64,000 nt of DNA from assembly GCF_947503375.1 (NCBI RefSeq), contig NZ_CANNDQ010000002.1, positions 335,182-399,181 on the forward strand. The letters are read 5' to 3'. The DNA comes from an uncultured Psychroserpens sp. (lineage in GTDB: Bacteria; Bacteroidota; Bacteroidia; Flavobacteriales; Flavobacteriaceae). Below, piece by piece: positions 54,908-63,495 of this stretch. Positions within the stretch are counted from its first letter, which is position 1, and every line of letters begins with the position of its first letter. Below the pieces are notes generated by a model that was not told the origin of the DNA, did no database searches, and saw only the letters and a program-made list of their open reading frames with translations. The translations under genes were made by a program, and so were the position numbers.

Positions 54908-54980
54908 AGCGAGAGACCGGGTTCGAACCGGCGACATTCAGCTTGGAAGGCTGACGCTCTACCAACTGAGCTACTCTCGC
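54908..54980 (-). tRNA. tRNA-Gly (anticodon TCC)
   Basis: The 73-base cloverleaf starts GCGAGAG and pairs with CTCTCGC; discriminator T. The anticodon stem TCAGC/GCTGA encloses CTTCCAA, giving TCC. Confidence 0.94.
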
Positions 54981-55082
54981 ATTTTTTATAACTGTTTTAC
55001 CAGTTAATGGCTTTCAATATTTCACTTTTTAAGATTACCGCTTTAAAGTAATCTACAAGAATAAATTCTTGTTAAAATTTTG

Positions 55083-55164
<82 letters not shown>

Positions 55165-55184
55165 AATAATTTCAAAATTTCAAG

Positions 55185-55258
55185 AGCCGATAGAGGGACT
55201 CGAACCCACGACCTGCTGATTACAAATCAGCTGCTCTAGCCAGCTGAGCTATATCGGC
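55185..55258 (-). tRNA. tRNA-Thr (anticodon TGT), first in the tuf cluster
   Basis: The 74-base cloverleaf is identical to the copy at 37100-37173 (anticodon loop TTTGTAA, TGT). It is the first tRNA of the cluster, transcribed ahead of Tyr, Gly, Thr(GGT) and tuf. Confidence 0.95.
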
Positions 55259-55280
55259 TTTTAAACCACTTTTTTCTCAC

Positions 55281-55308
55281 AAAAAAAGCCCGCTATTTCT
55301 AACGGACT
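55281..55308 (-). terminator. Terminator-like hairpin between hpf and the tRNA cluster
   Basis: In transcription order AGTCCGTT and AGCGGGCT form an 8-base stem using two G-T pairs, with loop AGAAAT, followed by seven Ts. It should end the hpf transcript. The tRNA promoter's start site falls inside its first arm. Confidence 0.7.
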
Positions 55309-55309
55309 G

Positions 55310-55339
55310 CAAATGTAAAGATTTATTTATTTATTCAAA
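55310..55339 (-). promoter_or_regulatory. Promoter of the tRNA-tuf operon
   Basis: On the minus strand TTTG (55339-55336), an 18-base spacer, and TACATTTG (55317-55310), an exact match to the Bacteroidota consensus. Transcription would start near 55303-55305, upstream of tRNA-Thr at 55258. Confidence 0.7.
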
Positions 55340-55359
55340 ACATTTTTTGAAAAATTTTA

Positions 55360-55662
55360 TCAGATATATGACCTTAATTTCTGTTTTCGCTTTTTTAATT
55401 GTCTTTCAAGTGATGAAACGGCCATATCTACTCCTTCTTCGAATGTCTTGCATTGTTTTTTTACTACAAAGCTATCTCCAGGTACATTTACTTTAGCTTC
55501 AAAAATTTTATTTTCCTTATCACTGGTGTTTTGCACTTTTAAATAGACGTCAGACTGAATGACTTTATCATAGAACATGTCTAGCTTATCCATTCGCTTT
55601 TGAATGAATGCTATAAGCTTTTTGTCTGCTGTAAAATTTACGGATTGTGTGTTTACCTTCAT
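55360..55662 (-). CDS. hpf: Ribosome hibernation factor (HPF/RaiA family), short form
   Basis: This 100-residue protein is read from the ATG at 55662; a GTG two codons upstream is possible. It has the single alpha/beta domain (VNFTADKKLIAFIQKRMDKL, QSDVYLKVQ, FEAKVNVPGDSFVVKKQC, MAVSSLERQLKKRKQKLRS) of the short HPF/RaiA type, with the basic C-terminal tail that enters the ribosome's decoding centre. It inactivates idle ribosomes. It follows xerC after 27 bases. Confidence 0.9.
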   Translation of the reverse strand: MKVNTQSVNFTADKKLIAFIQKRMDKLDMFYDKVIQSDVYLKVQNTSDKENKIFEAKVNVPGDSFVVKKQCKTFEEGVDMAVSSLERQLKKRKQKLRSYI

Positions 55663-55689
55663 ATTCACGCTTTTATTGGTTAGACGAAA

Positions 55690-56580
55690 TTAATTTTTAC
55701 TTCTTGGATGTGTATTTGAGTACACTTTTTTTAATTCAGCTATACTATTATGTGTATAAATCTGTGTGGCTGCTAAACTTGAGTGACCAAGAAGCTCTTT
55801 AACAGCGTTTAGATTTGCACCTTGATTTAATAAATGAGTCGCAAATGAGTGCCTTAATATATGAGGACTCCGTTTTACCTTAGAAGATGCTATACTAAAA
55901 TAGTCATTTATAATTCTGTAAACAAGTGTTTCATAAATTTTAACCCCTTTTTTTGTCAAAAATAGATATGAATTATCTACAATAACATCTAGCTTACTTC
56001 TCAACTTTAAATACGTTTCTAAGGTTTCAATGACTGATGGTAATAACGGGATAAATCTTTCTTTATTTCGCTTTCCTAATACTTTTAGAGTATTATTAAT
56101 TATATCTACATTACTTAACTCTAATTGCACAAGTTCTATACGTCTAATGCCTGTGGCATAGAATAGTTCGACTATAAGTCTGTTTCTTACGCCTTCAAAA
56201 TCATTTGTCAAACTCATTTCTTTGAGCACTTTTTTCATCTCTTGCTCAGAAAATGGTACTTGTATTTTTTTGCTGGTCTTTAATGCTTTATGCTTAGATA
56301 ATGGATTTACTTCTATTTCTTCAATCTTTAATAGAAACCTATAATATGAATTTAGTGACGATATCTTTCTATTTACGCTTCTATTGGTAAGTCCTTTTTC
56401 TACTAAAGTTATTATCCAACTACGTATTTGTTGATAATTAACAGCTATAATTTCGTCTGTATCATATTCAAATCGTACAAATTCAGAAAACTCTTGAAGA
56501 TCACTCATATAGGCTTTAAGTGTAAGCTGGGAATAGTTTTTCTCGAGTAATAAGTAATCTGAAAACGATTTTAGTGACAT
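55690..56580 (-). CDS. xerC: Tyrosine recombinase, XerC/D type
   Basis: Site-specific recombinase of 296 residues that resolves chromosome dimers. The N-terminal SAM-like core-binding domain covers about 1-90. The catalytic residues are visible: Arg146 in GIRRIELVQL, Lys170, His240 and Arg243 in HILRHSFATHL, His266 in LGHSSLAATQIY, and Tyr275. It is the usual flavobacterial form between rpsU and hpf. The XerC-or-XerD assignment cannot be made by motif alone. Confidence 0.9.
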   Translation of the reverse strand: MSLKSFSDYLLLEKNYSQLTLKAYMSDLQEFSEFVRFEYDTDEIIAVNYQQIRSWIITLVEKGLTNRSVNRKISSLNSYYRFLLKIEEIEVNPLSKHKALKTSKKIQVPFSEQEMKKVLKEMSLTNDFEGVRNRLIVELFYATGIRRIELVQLELSNVDIINNTLKVLGKRNKERFIPLLPSVIETLETYLKLRSKLDVIVDNSYLFLTKKGVKIYETLVYRIINDYFSIASSKVKRSPHILRHSFATHLLNQGANLNAVKELLGHSSLAATQIYTHNSIAELKKVYSNTHPRSKN

Positions 56581-56640
56581 TTCTATTTATGAGTTGAGAC
56601 TCTAAAATAACAAAGTTTTAACTACTTCATTACTTTTAAT

Positions 56641-56676
56641 AAAAAAATCCCACTATTTCTAGTGGGATTTTTTTAT
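56641..56676 (-). terminator. Terminator between rpsU and xerC
   Basis: AAAAAAATCCCACT and AGTGGGATTTTTTT form a 13- to 14-base stem with loop ATTTCT; flanking A- and T-runs. It separates rpsU from xerC. Confidence 0.85.
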
Positions 56677-56688
56677 TATTTAAACTGA

Positions 56689-56883
56689 TTATATGTTTTC
56701 TTGATCTTTTAGACCTTGTACATACTGAGCTTTTTGTATTTGAGCTCTACGTGCTATAGAAGGTTTCGTAAATTGTTTACGCTCTTGTAACTGATTTTTA
56801 ATAGTAGTTCTTACAAACTTACGCTTGTAACGTTTTAACGCTCTGTCTATATTTTCTCCTTCTTTTACTGGAATTATTAACAT
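56689..56883 (-). CDS. rpsU: 30S ribosomal protein bS21
   Basis: This 64-residue basic protein has the bS21 sequence IIPVKEGENIDRALKRYKRK and a basic C-terminal half (RRAQIQKAQYVQGL). In Flavobacteriia bS21 helps hide the anti-Shine-Dalgarno end of 16S rRNA. The ATG is preceded by a strong Shine-Dalgarno. It has its own promoter at 56922-56951 and terminator at 56641-56676, so it is a monocistronic unit. Confidence 0.96.
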   Translation of the reverse strand: MLIIPVKEGENIDRALKRYKRKFVRTTIKNQLQERKQFTKPSIARRAQIQKAQYVQGLKDQENI

Positions 56884-56892
56884 AGTTCTTAA

Positions 56893-56899
56893 CCTCCTC
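56893..56899 (-). promoter_or_regulatory. rpsU: Strong Shine-Dalgarno of rpsU
   Basis: GAGGAGG on the minus strand, nine bases before the rpsU ATG, is the only strong Shine-Dalgarno I noticed in the window. Flavobacterial ribosomes normally ignore such sequences because bS21 and others block the anti-Shine-Dalgarno, so this one may respond to ribosomes that lack bS21. Confidence 0.75.
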
Positions 56900-56921
56900 T
56901 CTTTTAGAATTTTTAAGGCTG

Positions 56922-56951
56922 CAAATATATAAAGGTTTTTAAAATTTCAAA
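56922..56951 (-). promoter_or_regulatory. rpsU: Promoter of rpsU
   Basis: On the minus strand TTTG (56951-56948), 18 bases, then TATATTTG (56929-56922), an exact TAnnTTTG match. It gives rpsU a leader of about 30 bases. Confidence 0.7.
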
Positions 56952-56993
56952 ACAAAAACGTTTAATTGTTTTAAATAGCAGTTATTGTATTGT

Positions 56994-58421
56994 CTAGTTT
57001 TTAAATAGTGACGCTCGCTTACTTAAATCTTTTATGAGTTGCTCATCTTCTTCACTTTCTAATAAAATGTTATAGGTGCGCCAAAATGATTTATCGTAAG
57101 GTTTTGGCGCAAATATATCTGCATCCCAATCACCATTCAAAGCATCAGAAATGGCTTGCTTATCTTCAATAATTTCTGAAAATAAAATTTCTTGAATCGT
57201 ATAATAAAACCGTTCTTCGTTATAATACTTGGCTTTTTCTTCTTCTGTAAGTTTTTCATTGGTCTTTAGCCCAACATTAACCAATTTTGGAGTTTCATAA
57301 TAAATATAGTTAGGGTACATTTTATCGTTATATTCCATATAAGTAATGACCAGCTTATGGTTTACTTGAGTCCCAAATAGCGTTTTACTTCTACTTTTTT
57401 GAGCTGGCGATGCAGCAATAAGTTCATATTCTATTTTCTTGATTGCATAATTATCCCAATAAATATAAATCCACCCATTGGCTTTATATCCTTCATTAAA
57501 AATCCCTTTAGTGTCTAATCCAATAAAATCGTTACTATCGGAAATTTGAATTTTATAAATTTTACGATCATTATCAACCAAAACTGTATCTAATTTGAAT
57601 TGGTGTTTATCTAAAACATCTTCACCAAATAGTGATTTGGAAAGGTTAGCGTTTCTTACCAAATTAAGCTTTCCTTTGAATAGATTTTCTAATCCATTAA
57701 CTCTAGTATCGTTCCATTTGATTGCCTTAACTAGAGAAGCCGTTTCTATAGTATCTCGTTTTAAATTCTTTGCTTTGAGTTTTTTGTAATTTTCGTAGCG
57801 TTTTAAATATGAATAGTATGAGAATATACTATCTACATCTCTAAGGTCGTAACTTTTGCGAACTTGGTCAACATTAATTTTTAAATGATCTTCTGATGAA
57901 ACTGCAAAACCAGAATCATAAACTGTAATTGCACTTTCAATTAACCATTTAAATTCTTTAGCATTGCGTTCTTTATGCCTTAAAAACCCTTTTTGAATAT
58001 ATGAAGAATCAGGAAGATTTTCGGGTAATCGCTCTAGAGCTCTTAAGACAATATCATTCCCTGTTTTTGGTCGCGTTTCTGCAACCAAAATGATTTCATC
58101 TAATGATGCAATATCTTCTTCTAAATAAATATCTTGTGTGTTGTCAAATTGATTAACAGGTGTTTTAAAACTTTTAAAACCTATAGAAGAAATGATTAAT
58201 GTATCTGTTTCTAGCTCCTTAGGAACTTGTAAGACAAACTTACCGTCTTGATTACTTATAGTTCCTATCGTTGTGTTCTTTACATAAATACTAGCACTTT
58301 CAATTGGAAGCAATGTTGAAAAGTCTAAAATTTTGCTTTTAACTTCAGTCTGAGACGACACTAGTGTTGAAAACAAGCATAGAATTAAAACAACAATAAA
58401 ATTTAAAACAGATCTTTGCAT
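56994..58421 (-). CDS. Exported protein with carboxypeptidase-regulatory-like domain
   Basis: This protein of 475 residues from the ATG at 58421 has a signal peptide (VVLILCLFSTLVSSQ). A longer in-frame extension to 58463 overlaps the acyl-CoA dehydrogenase stop and is rejected. Residues about 25-105 are the regulatory-like beta-sandwich (SKILDFSTLLPIESASIYVK, SNQDGKFVLQVP, IISSIGFKSFKTP, SLDEIILVAE). The rest (about 120-475) is a strand-rich region with WIYIYWDNYAIKKIEYEL, not assigned. It probably lies in the outer membrane or periplasm. It follows the acyl-CoA dehydrogenase gene after ten bases. Confidence 0.75.
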   Translation of the reverse strand: MQRSVLNFIVVLILCLFSTLVSSQTEVKSKILDFSTLLPIESASIYVKNTTIGTISNQDGKFVLQVPKELETDTLIISSIGFKSFKTPVNQFDNTQDIYLEEDIASLDEIILVAETRPKTGNDIVLRALERLPENLPDSSYIQKGFLRHKERNAKEFKWLIESAITVYDSGFAVSSEDHLKINVDQVRKSYDLRDVDSIFSYYSYLKRYENYKKLKAKNLKRDTIETASLVKAIKWNDTRVNGLENLFKGKLNLVRNANLSKSLFGEDVLDKHQFKLDTVLVDNDRKIYKIQISDSNDFIGLDTKGIFNEGYKANGWIYIYWDNYAIKKIEYELIAASPAQKSRSKTLFGTQVNHKLVITYMEYNDKMYPNYIYYETPKLVNVGLKTNEKLTEEEKAKYYNEERFYYTIQEILFSEIIEDKQAISDALNGDWDADIFAPKPYDKSFWRTYNILLESEEDEQLIKDLSKRASLFKN

Positions 58422-58431
58422 TGTTATTACA

Positions 58432-59598
58432 TTAAGTTGCGGGCTTATAGTCTTTTTTATCAATCACCATTTTAGCAATAATTTCCCTTAGTATCTCTGA
58501 TGTACCTCCACCAATTGGACCTAATCTGCTATCTCGAAGTAATCTTGCCATAGGATATTCTTCCATATAACCATAACCTCCTAAGAATTGGAGACATTGG
58601 TAAATAACTTCATCTGCCATTTTCGTCGATTGCAACTTAGAAATGGTAGCTTCTTTTACCACATATTCGCCTTTGTCTAAACGATTTGCAACTGTATAAT
58701 TAAACTCTTTACAAACTAACATATGGGCATAAGTATCAGCAAAGGAATGTCTTAATGCTTGAAATTTGTCTATGGTTCTTCCAAATGCTTGTCTTTCACT
58801 CATGTAGTTTTGAGCATAATCTAAAGCAAATTCTGCTCTTGCATGTGCATTCACTCCCATAATCAATCGTTCAAGTGCAAAGTGTTGCATGATGTATGGA
58901 AACCCTTTATTTTCTTCACCCATCAAATTAGAAGCGGGAATGACAACATTATCAAAAGCTATCTCGCCTGTGTCTGATGCTCTCCATCCTAATTTATCCA
59001 ATTTTGTTGCAGATACGCCTACAGTTTCACGATCTACAATAAATATACTTATGCCTTTATTTCCAAGTTCAGGATTTGTTTTAGCTGCTACTACTAAATA
59101 ATCACTAGTGACTCCATTTGTTATAAAAGTTTTAGAACCATTAATCACATAGGTATCTCCGTTTTTTACTGCAGTTGTACGCATGCCAGCAACATCACTT
59201 CCTCCAAAAGGTTCAGTAATACATAAACACCCAATTTTTTCGCCAGAGATACTTGGTGTCAAATACTTTTGTTTTTGCTCATGATTTCCTTCTTTATTGA
59301 CATGAGTCATTGCTAAATACGCATGAGCCCAAATAGCAGCAGCAAAGCCACCTGAATTTATTTTTTGAAGTTCTTCTAATAGTATAACAGTGTAAAAAAG
59401 ATCGAGATCTAAACCTCCATAAGCTTCAGGGTAAGGCAATCCGAAAAAACCCATTTCTCCAAATTTCTTCCATATAAAGCGATCTATAATCCCTGTGTTT
59501 TCCCATTTTTCTATATGAGGCACAACCTCTTTTTGTAAAAAGTCTTTTAAACTCTGTCTAAACATCTGATGTTCTTCAGTGAAGTACATACTATTCAT
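58432..59598 (-). CDS. Acyl-CoA dehydrogenase
   Basis: FAD enzyme of 388 residues that introduces the alpha-beta double bond in acyl-CoA during fatty-acid or branched-chain amino-acid breakdown. Motifs are CLCITEPFGGSDVAGM, NGSKTFITNG, DKLGWRASDTGEIAFDNV and the C-terminal FLGGYGYMEEYPMARLLRD. The Glu of the MCAD-type base (position about 365) is replaced by Gly (GPIGGGTSEI), whereas Glu243 in FALERLIM fits the base position of isovaleryl-/long-chain-type enzymes. Electron transfer partners are not nearby. Confidence 0.92.
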   Translation of the reverse strand: MNSMYFTEEHQMFRQSLKDFLQKEVVPHIEKWENTGIIDRFIWKKFGEMGFFGLPYPEAYGGLDLDLFYTVILLEELQKINSGGFAAAIWAHAYLAMTHVNKEGNHEQKQKYLTPSISGEKIGCLCITEPFGGSDVAGMRTTAVKNGDTYVINGSKTFITNGVTSDYLVVAAKTNPELGNKGISIFIVDRETVGVSATKLDKLGWRASDTGEIAFDNVVIPASNLMGEENKGFPYIMQHFALERLIMGVNAHARAEFALDYAQNYMSERQAFGRTIDKFQALRHSFADTYAHMLVCKEFNYTVANRLDKGEYVVKEATISKLQSTKMADEVIYQCLQFLGGYGYMEEYPMARLLRDSRLGPIGGGTSEILREIIAKMVIDKKDYKPAT

Positions 59599-59618
59599 AA
59601 TTGCAATTTTTTCTAAAA

Positions 59619-60491
59619 TTAGAGTGTCAAATATAGCTTAATTATCTCAATTTTTTTGACAGGAAACTCTTTTACTTTGGCTAATTCATCTAAAGTTTTA
59701 AAGCCTTCTCTGAGTATACGTTCTTCGATGATATTGGAAGCAATCTCGTAATCTATATATTGAATGGTAACTAATTCACTTACAGTAGCTGTGTTTAAAT
59801 TGAGTTTTGTAATTTCTATTGAGTTTTTAACTGTAAATTCCTTTAAAGCGTTTTCGATAACTTCTGGAGATAAGCCATAAACATCATGAAGTTGAATATC
59901 GGCAATAAACTGTCCGCCTAACCTTGTCCTGTATGCAATAATACGTTCTGAAAGTTTAGGACCAATACCACTCACCCTCTGCAATTGGCTAGCAGTTGCG
60001 CTATTCAAATCAATTTTTTGATCGAATGTCTTAGCCTTTTTAATTATAGGCTGGTATTGATGCTTCGGCTTTGGATTTGTTACCCAATCTGGAAATTTAA
60101 AGTAAGGTGATATCTTATCTAAAAGTGAGTCTGATACTTTTGTTACATTTTGAAATTCTTTAGCAGAATTGACCCATTTATTTTGTTCTCTGAAGTTGAG
60201 TAATCTATCAATCTCTTCATTAGAAAGACCCAACATATAGCCTTTATAATCTGTAATAAAATTTGGATTGAACGGATAGATTTTAGGTTTATTATTGTCT
60301 AATTCAATCAGCCTTAGCGAATCTACTTCTTTCCTAAATTTTGCTAGATCATGAGAATTGATCTTTATTTCTTCCGAAGGAAAATCTATAAAAAAATAGA
60401 GGCATTGTACGATTAGAATTACTATCAATAATGTAAAAATCCCACGACGTTGTTGTTTGGTATACGTGAAGTAGGATTTGAAATTTTTCAT
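59619..60491 (-). CDS. Helix-hairpin-helix (ComEA-like) membrane-anchored protein
   Basis: This 290-residue protein has an N-terminal membrane helix (about 17-36, IFTLLIVILIVQCLYFFIDF), which anchors it. Three helix-hairpin-helix units follow: GLSNEEIDRLLNFREQ near 90, then DLNSATASQLQRVSGIGPKL (about 170-190) and KLNLNTATVSELVTIQYIDY (about 228-245). HHH pairs bind DNA non-specifically, as in ComEA, which pulls DNA into the periplasm. A DNA-uptake role is plausible but not shown. Confidence 0.82.
   Translation of the reverse strand: MKNFKSYFTYTKQQRRGIFTLLIVILIVQCLYFFIDFPSEEIKINSHDLAKFRKEVDSLRLIELDNNKPKIYPFNPNFITDYKGYMLGLSNEEIDRLLNFREQNKWVNSAKEFQNVTKVSDSLLDKISPYFKFPDWVTNPKPKHQYQPIIKKAKTFDQKIDLNSATASQLQRVSGIGPKLSERIIAYRTRLGGQFIADIQLHDVYGLSPEVIENALKEFTVKNSIEITKLNLNTATVSELVTIQYIDYEIASNIIEERILREGFKTLDELAKVKEFPVKKIEIIKLYLTL
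59628..59635 (-). promoter_or_regulatory. -7 element (TATATTTG) before the acyl-CoA dehydrogenase gene
   Basis: Exact TAnnTTTG match on the minus strand, 29 bases before the start at 59598 and inside the end of the preceding HHH gene. No -33 at the standard spacing. Confidence 0.4.
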
Positions 60492-60496
60492 ATTTT

Positions 60497-62131
60497 TTAT
60501 TCTTTGGTATCTCTAATTGCTCCAACATATTTTTTCATTTCATCTCGAACTTTAGGGAATAAGAAAAGTAAACCTATCATATTTGGAAATACTAATGCTA
60601 GAATCATAGCATCAGAAAATTTAATAACTGCATCTAAAGTAGCTGCTGCTCCAATAACAACAAACAATAAAAATAATATTTTATACACTAGATCAGCATT
60701 TTTTCCTTTTCCAAATAAGTACTTCCATGATTGTAACCCATAATAAGACCATGAAATCATAGTAGAAAAAGCAAATAGTACGATAGCTATGGTAAGTATG
60801 TATGAAAATCCAGGAATTACTGAATCAAATGCCATTGATGTTAAATCTACTCCTCCAACTGATTCTCCTGTTGCATTTAATAATACACTACTACTTGATT
60901 CTCCAGCTGCTCCATATTGAAATACACTTTGCAAATTACCTCCATCAATATTAAAGAAAATAATAACTAAAGCAGTCATTGTACAAATCACTACGGTATC
61001 AATAAATGGTTCTAGTAGTGCGACCACACCTTCTGAAGCAGGATATTTTGTTTTTACTGCTGAATGAGCAATTGCAGCAGACCCAGCTCCTGCTTCATTA
61101 GAAAAGGCAGCTCTTTGAAATCCTACAATTAAAACACCTACTAGACCTCCTAGGCCTGCCATAGGGGTGAATGCACCACTAAATATTAAACCAAAAGCAT
61201 CTCCAATATAACTGAAGTTTGAAAAGATAATGACTAAACAGGCCAATACATATATTCCAGCCATAAATGGTACAATCTTTTCTGTGATTTTAGCAATACG
61301 TTTGATTCCTCCAATAATTACTATACCAACTAAAATGGCCAAAACGACACCAATAATGACTCCAGTAGCACCACCTTCTAAATTAAACAAAGAACTTAAT
61401 TGTACAGCAGCTTGATTTGACTGAAAAGCATTACCTCCTCCAAAAGATGCTCCAACACAAAGTATAGCGAAAATAGCACCTAATACTTTACCAAATCCAG
61501 CCATGTTTCTTTCCTTTAGTCCTTTCGACAAATAATACATAGGACCTCCATAAACTGTTCCGCTAGAATCTACGTCTCTATATTTTACACCAAGTGTACA
61601 TTCTACAAACTTTGTAGACATACCGATAAGCCCACAAATGATCATCCAAAATGTAGCTCCTGGTCCTCCTAATGCTATTGCCACTGCAACACCTGCGATA
61701 TTACCTAACCCAACTGTTCCAGAAACAGCAGTAGCTAACGCTTGGAAGTGACTCACTTCGCCTTCTTTACTTTCGTCTCTAATCGTATCTGGTAAATCTC
61801 CATCAACAATATTCACTGCAACATGTTCTTCTGCTTTATTACCTCCTTCTATTTCATCATATTTACCTCTAACAGTATTAATTGCCAGCCCAAATTTAGT
61901 TATGCTTGGAAACTTGAAATAAATCGTAAAAAATGTAGCCCCTAAAACTAATAACAATACTACAATTGGAATATTATATTCTCCAATAGGGATAGATGTT
62001 AATACAAAACCTTCCCACCAGCTTGCAACTGGCATAAAGGCATCATTAATTTTTTCGTCAATACCCTTGTCTTGAGCAAAAATTAAAAATGGTAATATTA
62101 GTGTGAATAATGAAAGAAGATATTTCTTCAT
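60497..62131 (-). CDS. Alanine/glycine:cation symporter (AGCS family)
   Basis: This 544-residue transporter has an N-terminal signal-like segment (LLSLFTLILPFLIFAQ) and about ten membrane helices. Family motifs include ALATAVSGTVGLGNIAGVAV (about 135-155), KFVECTLGVKYRD, and GFQRAAFSNEAGAGSAAIAH, the AGCS signature. It takes up alanine or glycine with Na+ or H+. It is five bases upstream of the HHH gene, so it may be co-transcribed with it. Confidence 0.92.
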   Translation of the reverse strand: MKKYLLSLFTLILPFLIFAQDKGIDEKINDAFMPVASWWEGFVLTSIPIGEYNIPIVVLLLVLGATFFTIYFKFPSITKFGLAINTVRGKYDEIEGGNKAEEHVAVNIVDGDLPDTIRDESKEGEVSHFQALATAVSGTVGLGNIAGVAVAIALGGPGATFWMIICGLIGMSTKFVECTLGVKYRDVDSSGTVYGGPMYYLSKGLKERNMAGFGKVLGAIFAILCVGASFGGGNAFQSNQAAVQLSSLFNLEGGATGVIIGVVLAILVGIVIIGGIKRIAKITEKIVPFMAGIYVLACLVIIFSNFSYIGDAFGLIFSGAFTPMAGLGGLVGVLIVGFQRAAFSNEAGAGSAAIAHSAVKTKYPASEGVVALLEPFIDTVVICTMTALVIIFFNIDGGNLQSVFQYGAAGESSSSVLLNATGESVGGVDLTSMAFDSVIPGFSYILTIAIVLFAFSTMISWSYYGLQSWKYLFGKGKNADLVYKILFLLFVVIGAAATLDAVIKFSDAMILALVFPNMIGLLFLFPKVRDEMKKYVGAIRDTKE

Positions 62132-62228
62132 AATATGGATTTTGTATTAGTTAGTTTTAAATTAAGATTCACAAGATGCTAAAAAAAAATGATTTTTTAA
62201 AGCATCGGTTGTTAAAATGAAGTTTATG

Positions 62229-63248
62229 CTATTTTATGTTATACACAGAATTTAGCTTCTCGATTTGTTCTGGTCTTCCCAAAACGATGATTTTAGAATT
62301 TGGAACGAGTTTCAACTCAGCTTCCGGATTTACCACATAATCACCTTCTCCATCTTTAAAACCTATAACTGTACACCCTGTTTTACGTCTAAGGTCTAAG
62401 TCTTTAATTGTTTGCACTTTAGTGGTGTTATACAACTTTTCTGTAGAGATCTCTTCTATATTAATATTTGATTTCCCAACAATAGAAAGGTTGTCTATAA
62501 ACTCTATCAAATCTGGAACTACTACTAATGAAGCCATGTGGTCTCCTCCAATTCTATCTGGCAAAATAACATTATTGGCTCCTGCCAATTTTAATTTATT
62601 GTATGAAGTTTCTTGAGAGGCGCGACTAATAATACTCATAGAATTATTAATCTGTCTTGCAGACAGCACAACAAATAGGTTATCGGCATCATTAGGTAAT
62701 GCGCTAATAAGCGTACTTGCTCTATCGATTCCAGCTTGTAAAAGAACCTCATCTTCGTTAGCATTACCATTTACAAAAGCAATGTCTTCACCTTCAAATT
62801 TATCTATAAGTTCTTTGTTTCTTTCGATCACTACAAACGGTTTATTATAGGCCATGAGTTTCTTTGCTGCTTGTTTACCATTTCTTCCATAACCACAAAT
62901 AATGATATGATTGGTAAAACTGTCTATTTTCTTTTGCATTTCTTTCTGTTTTAATTCTTCTAAATCATTTTTGCTTAATATATATTCTGTAATCACAGTA
63001 ATTGCGTAACCTAAAATGACTACACTAGCTAAAATTAAAAATATTGTAAAAATTTTTGCATTATCATCTAATGGCTGAACTTCACCAAAACCAACAGTTG
63101 TAATCGTAATTACTGTCATGTATAGTGAGTCTACCCAAGAATAGTTAGACATTATTCTAAACCCAAGTACACCAACGATCAAGAGTAATATCAGTAAAAA
63201 AACTGCTGTATAGATTTTGGTCCTAAAAAATTTAATCAATGGATTCAT
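62229..63248 (-). CDS. Potassium channel with RCK/TrkA domains
   Basis: This 339-residue protein has two membrane helices (about 12-32 and 63-87) flanking the pore loop with selectivity filter TVGFG (residues 51-55). A TrkA-N/RCK domain (IICGYGRNGKQAAKKLMA, about 115-132) and a C-terminal TrkA-C domain follow. It resembles the MthK/Kch-type ligand-gated channel. It starts three bases after the PspC gene, so the two are probably co-transcribed. Confidence 0.92.
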   Translation of the reverse strand: MNPLIKFFRTKIYTAVFLLILLLIVGVLGFRIMSNYSWVDSLYMTVITITTVGFGEVQPLDDNAKIFTIFLILASVVILGYAITVITEYILSKNDLEELKQKEMQKKIDSFTNHIIICGYGRNGKQAAKKLMAYNKPFVVIERNKELIDKFEGEDIAFVNGNANEDEVLLQAGIDRASTLISALPNDADNLFVVLSARQINNSMSIISRASQETSYNKLKLAGANNVILPDRIGGDHMASLVVVPDLIEFIDNLSIVGKSNINIEEISTEKLYNTTKVQTIKDLDLRRKTGCTVIGFKDGEGDYVVNPEAELKLVPNSKIIVLGRPEQIEKLNSVYNIK

Positions 63249-63251
63249 ATA

Positions 63252-63479
63252 TTATAAGTCAAATACTGAAGAGCGTTTTGTGTAAATAATATCTTTTATT
63301 CTAATCCAAAAAGCAAAAAATAGGTACAATGCAAAACCAAATCCTACGGTAACAAATGTTAAATACATAAAAGATGTTCGAACTACTTTAGCTCTAATAC
63401 CTAATCTATCTGCAATGCGTTGGCAAACATAATAGCCACGTTTTTGAAAAAAATATAACATTTGATAGAATAATTTCAT
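63252..63479 (-). CDS. Small PspC-domain membrane protein
   Basis: This 75-residue protein has a PspC domain: YYVCQRIADRLGIRAKVVRT followed by one membrane helix (about 38-60, FMYLTFVTVGFGFALYLFF). PspC-type proteins sense envelope stress. It lies between the DUF2851 and potassium-channel genes. Confidence 0.8.
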   Translation of the reverse strand: MKLFYQMLYFFQKRGYYVCQRIADRLGIRAKVVRTSFMYLTFVTVGFGFALYLFFAFWIRIKDIIYTKRSSVFDL

Positions 63480-63495
63480 AGTGCAATTTAACGAA

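Noticed and set aside
62176..62207. GATGCT ... AGCATC hairpin between the potassium channel and the symporter genes.
   Set aside because: The inner stem is poly-A/poly-T with mismatches and no T-run follows; not a convincing terminator.
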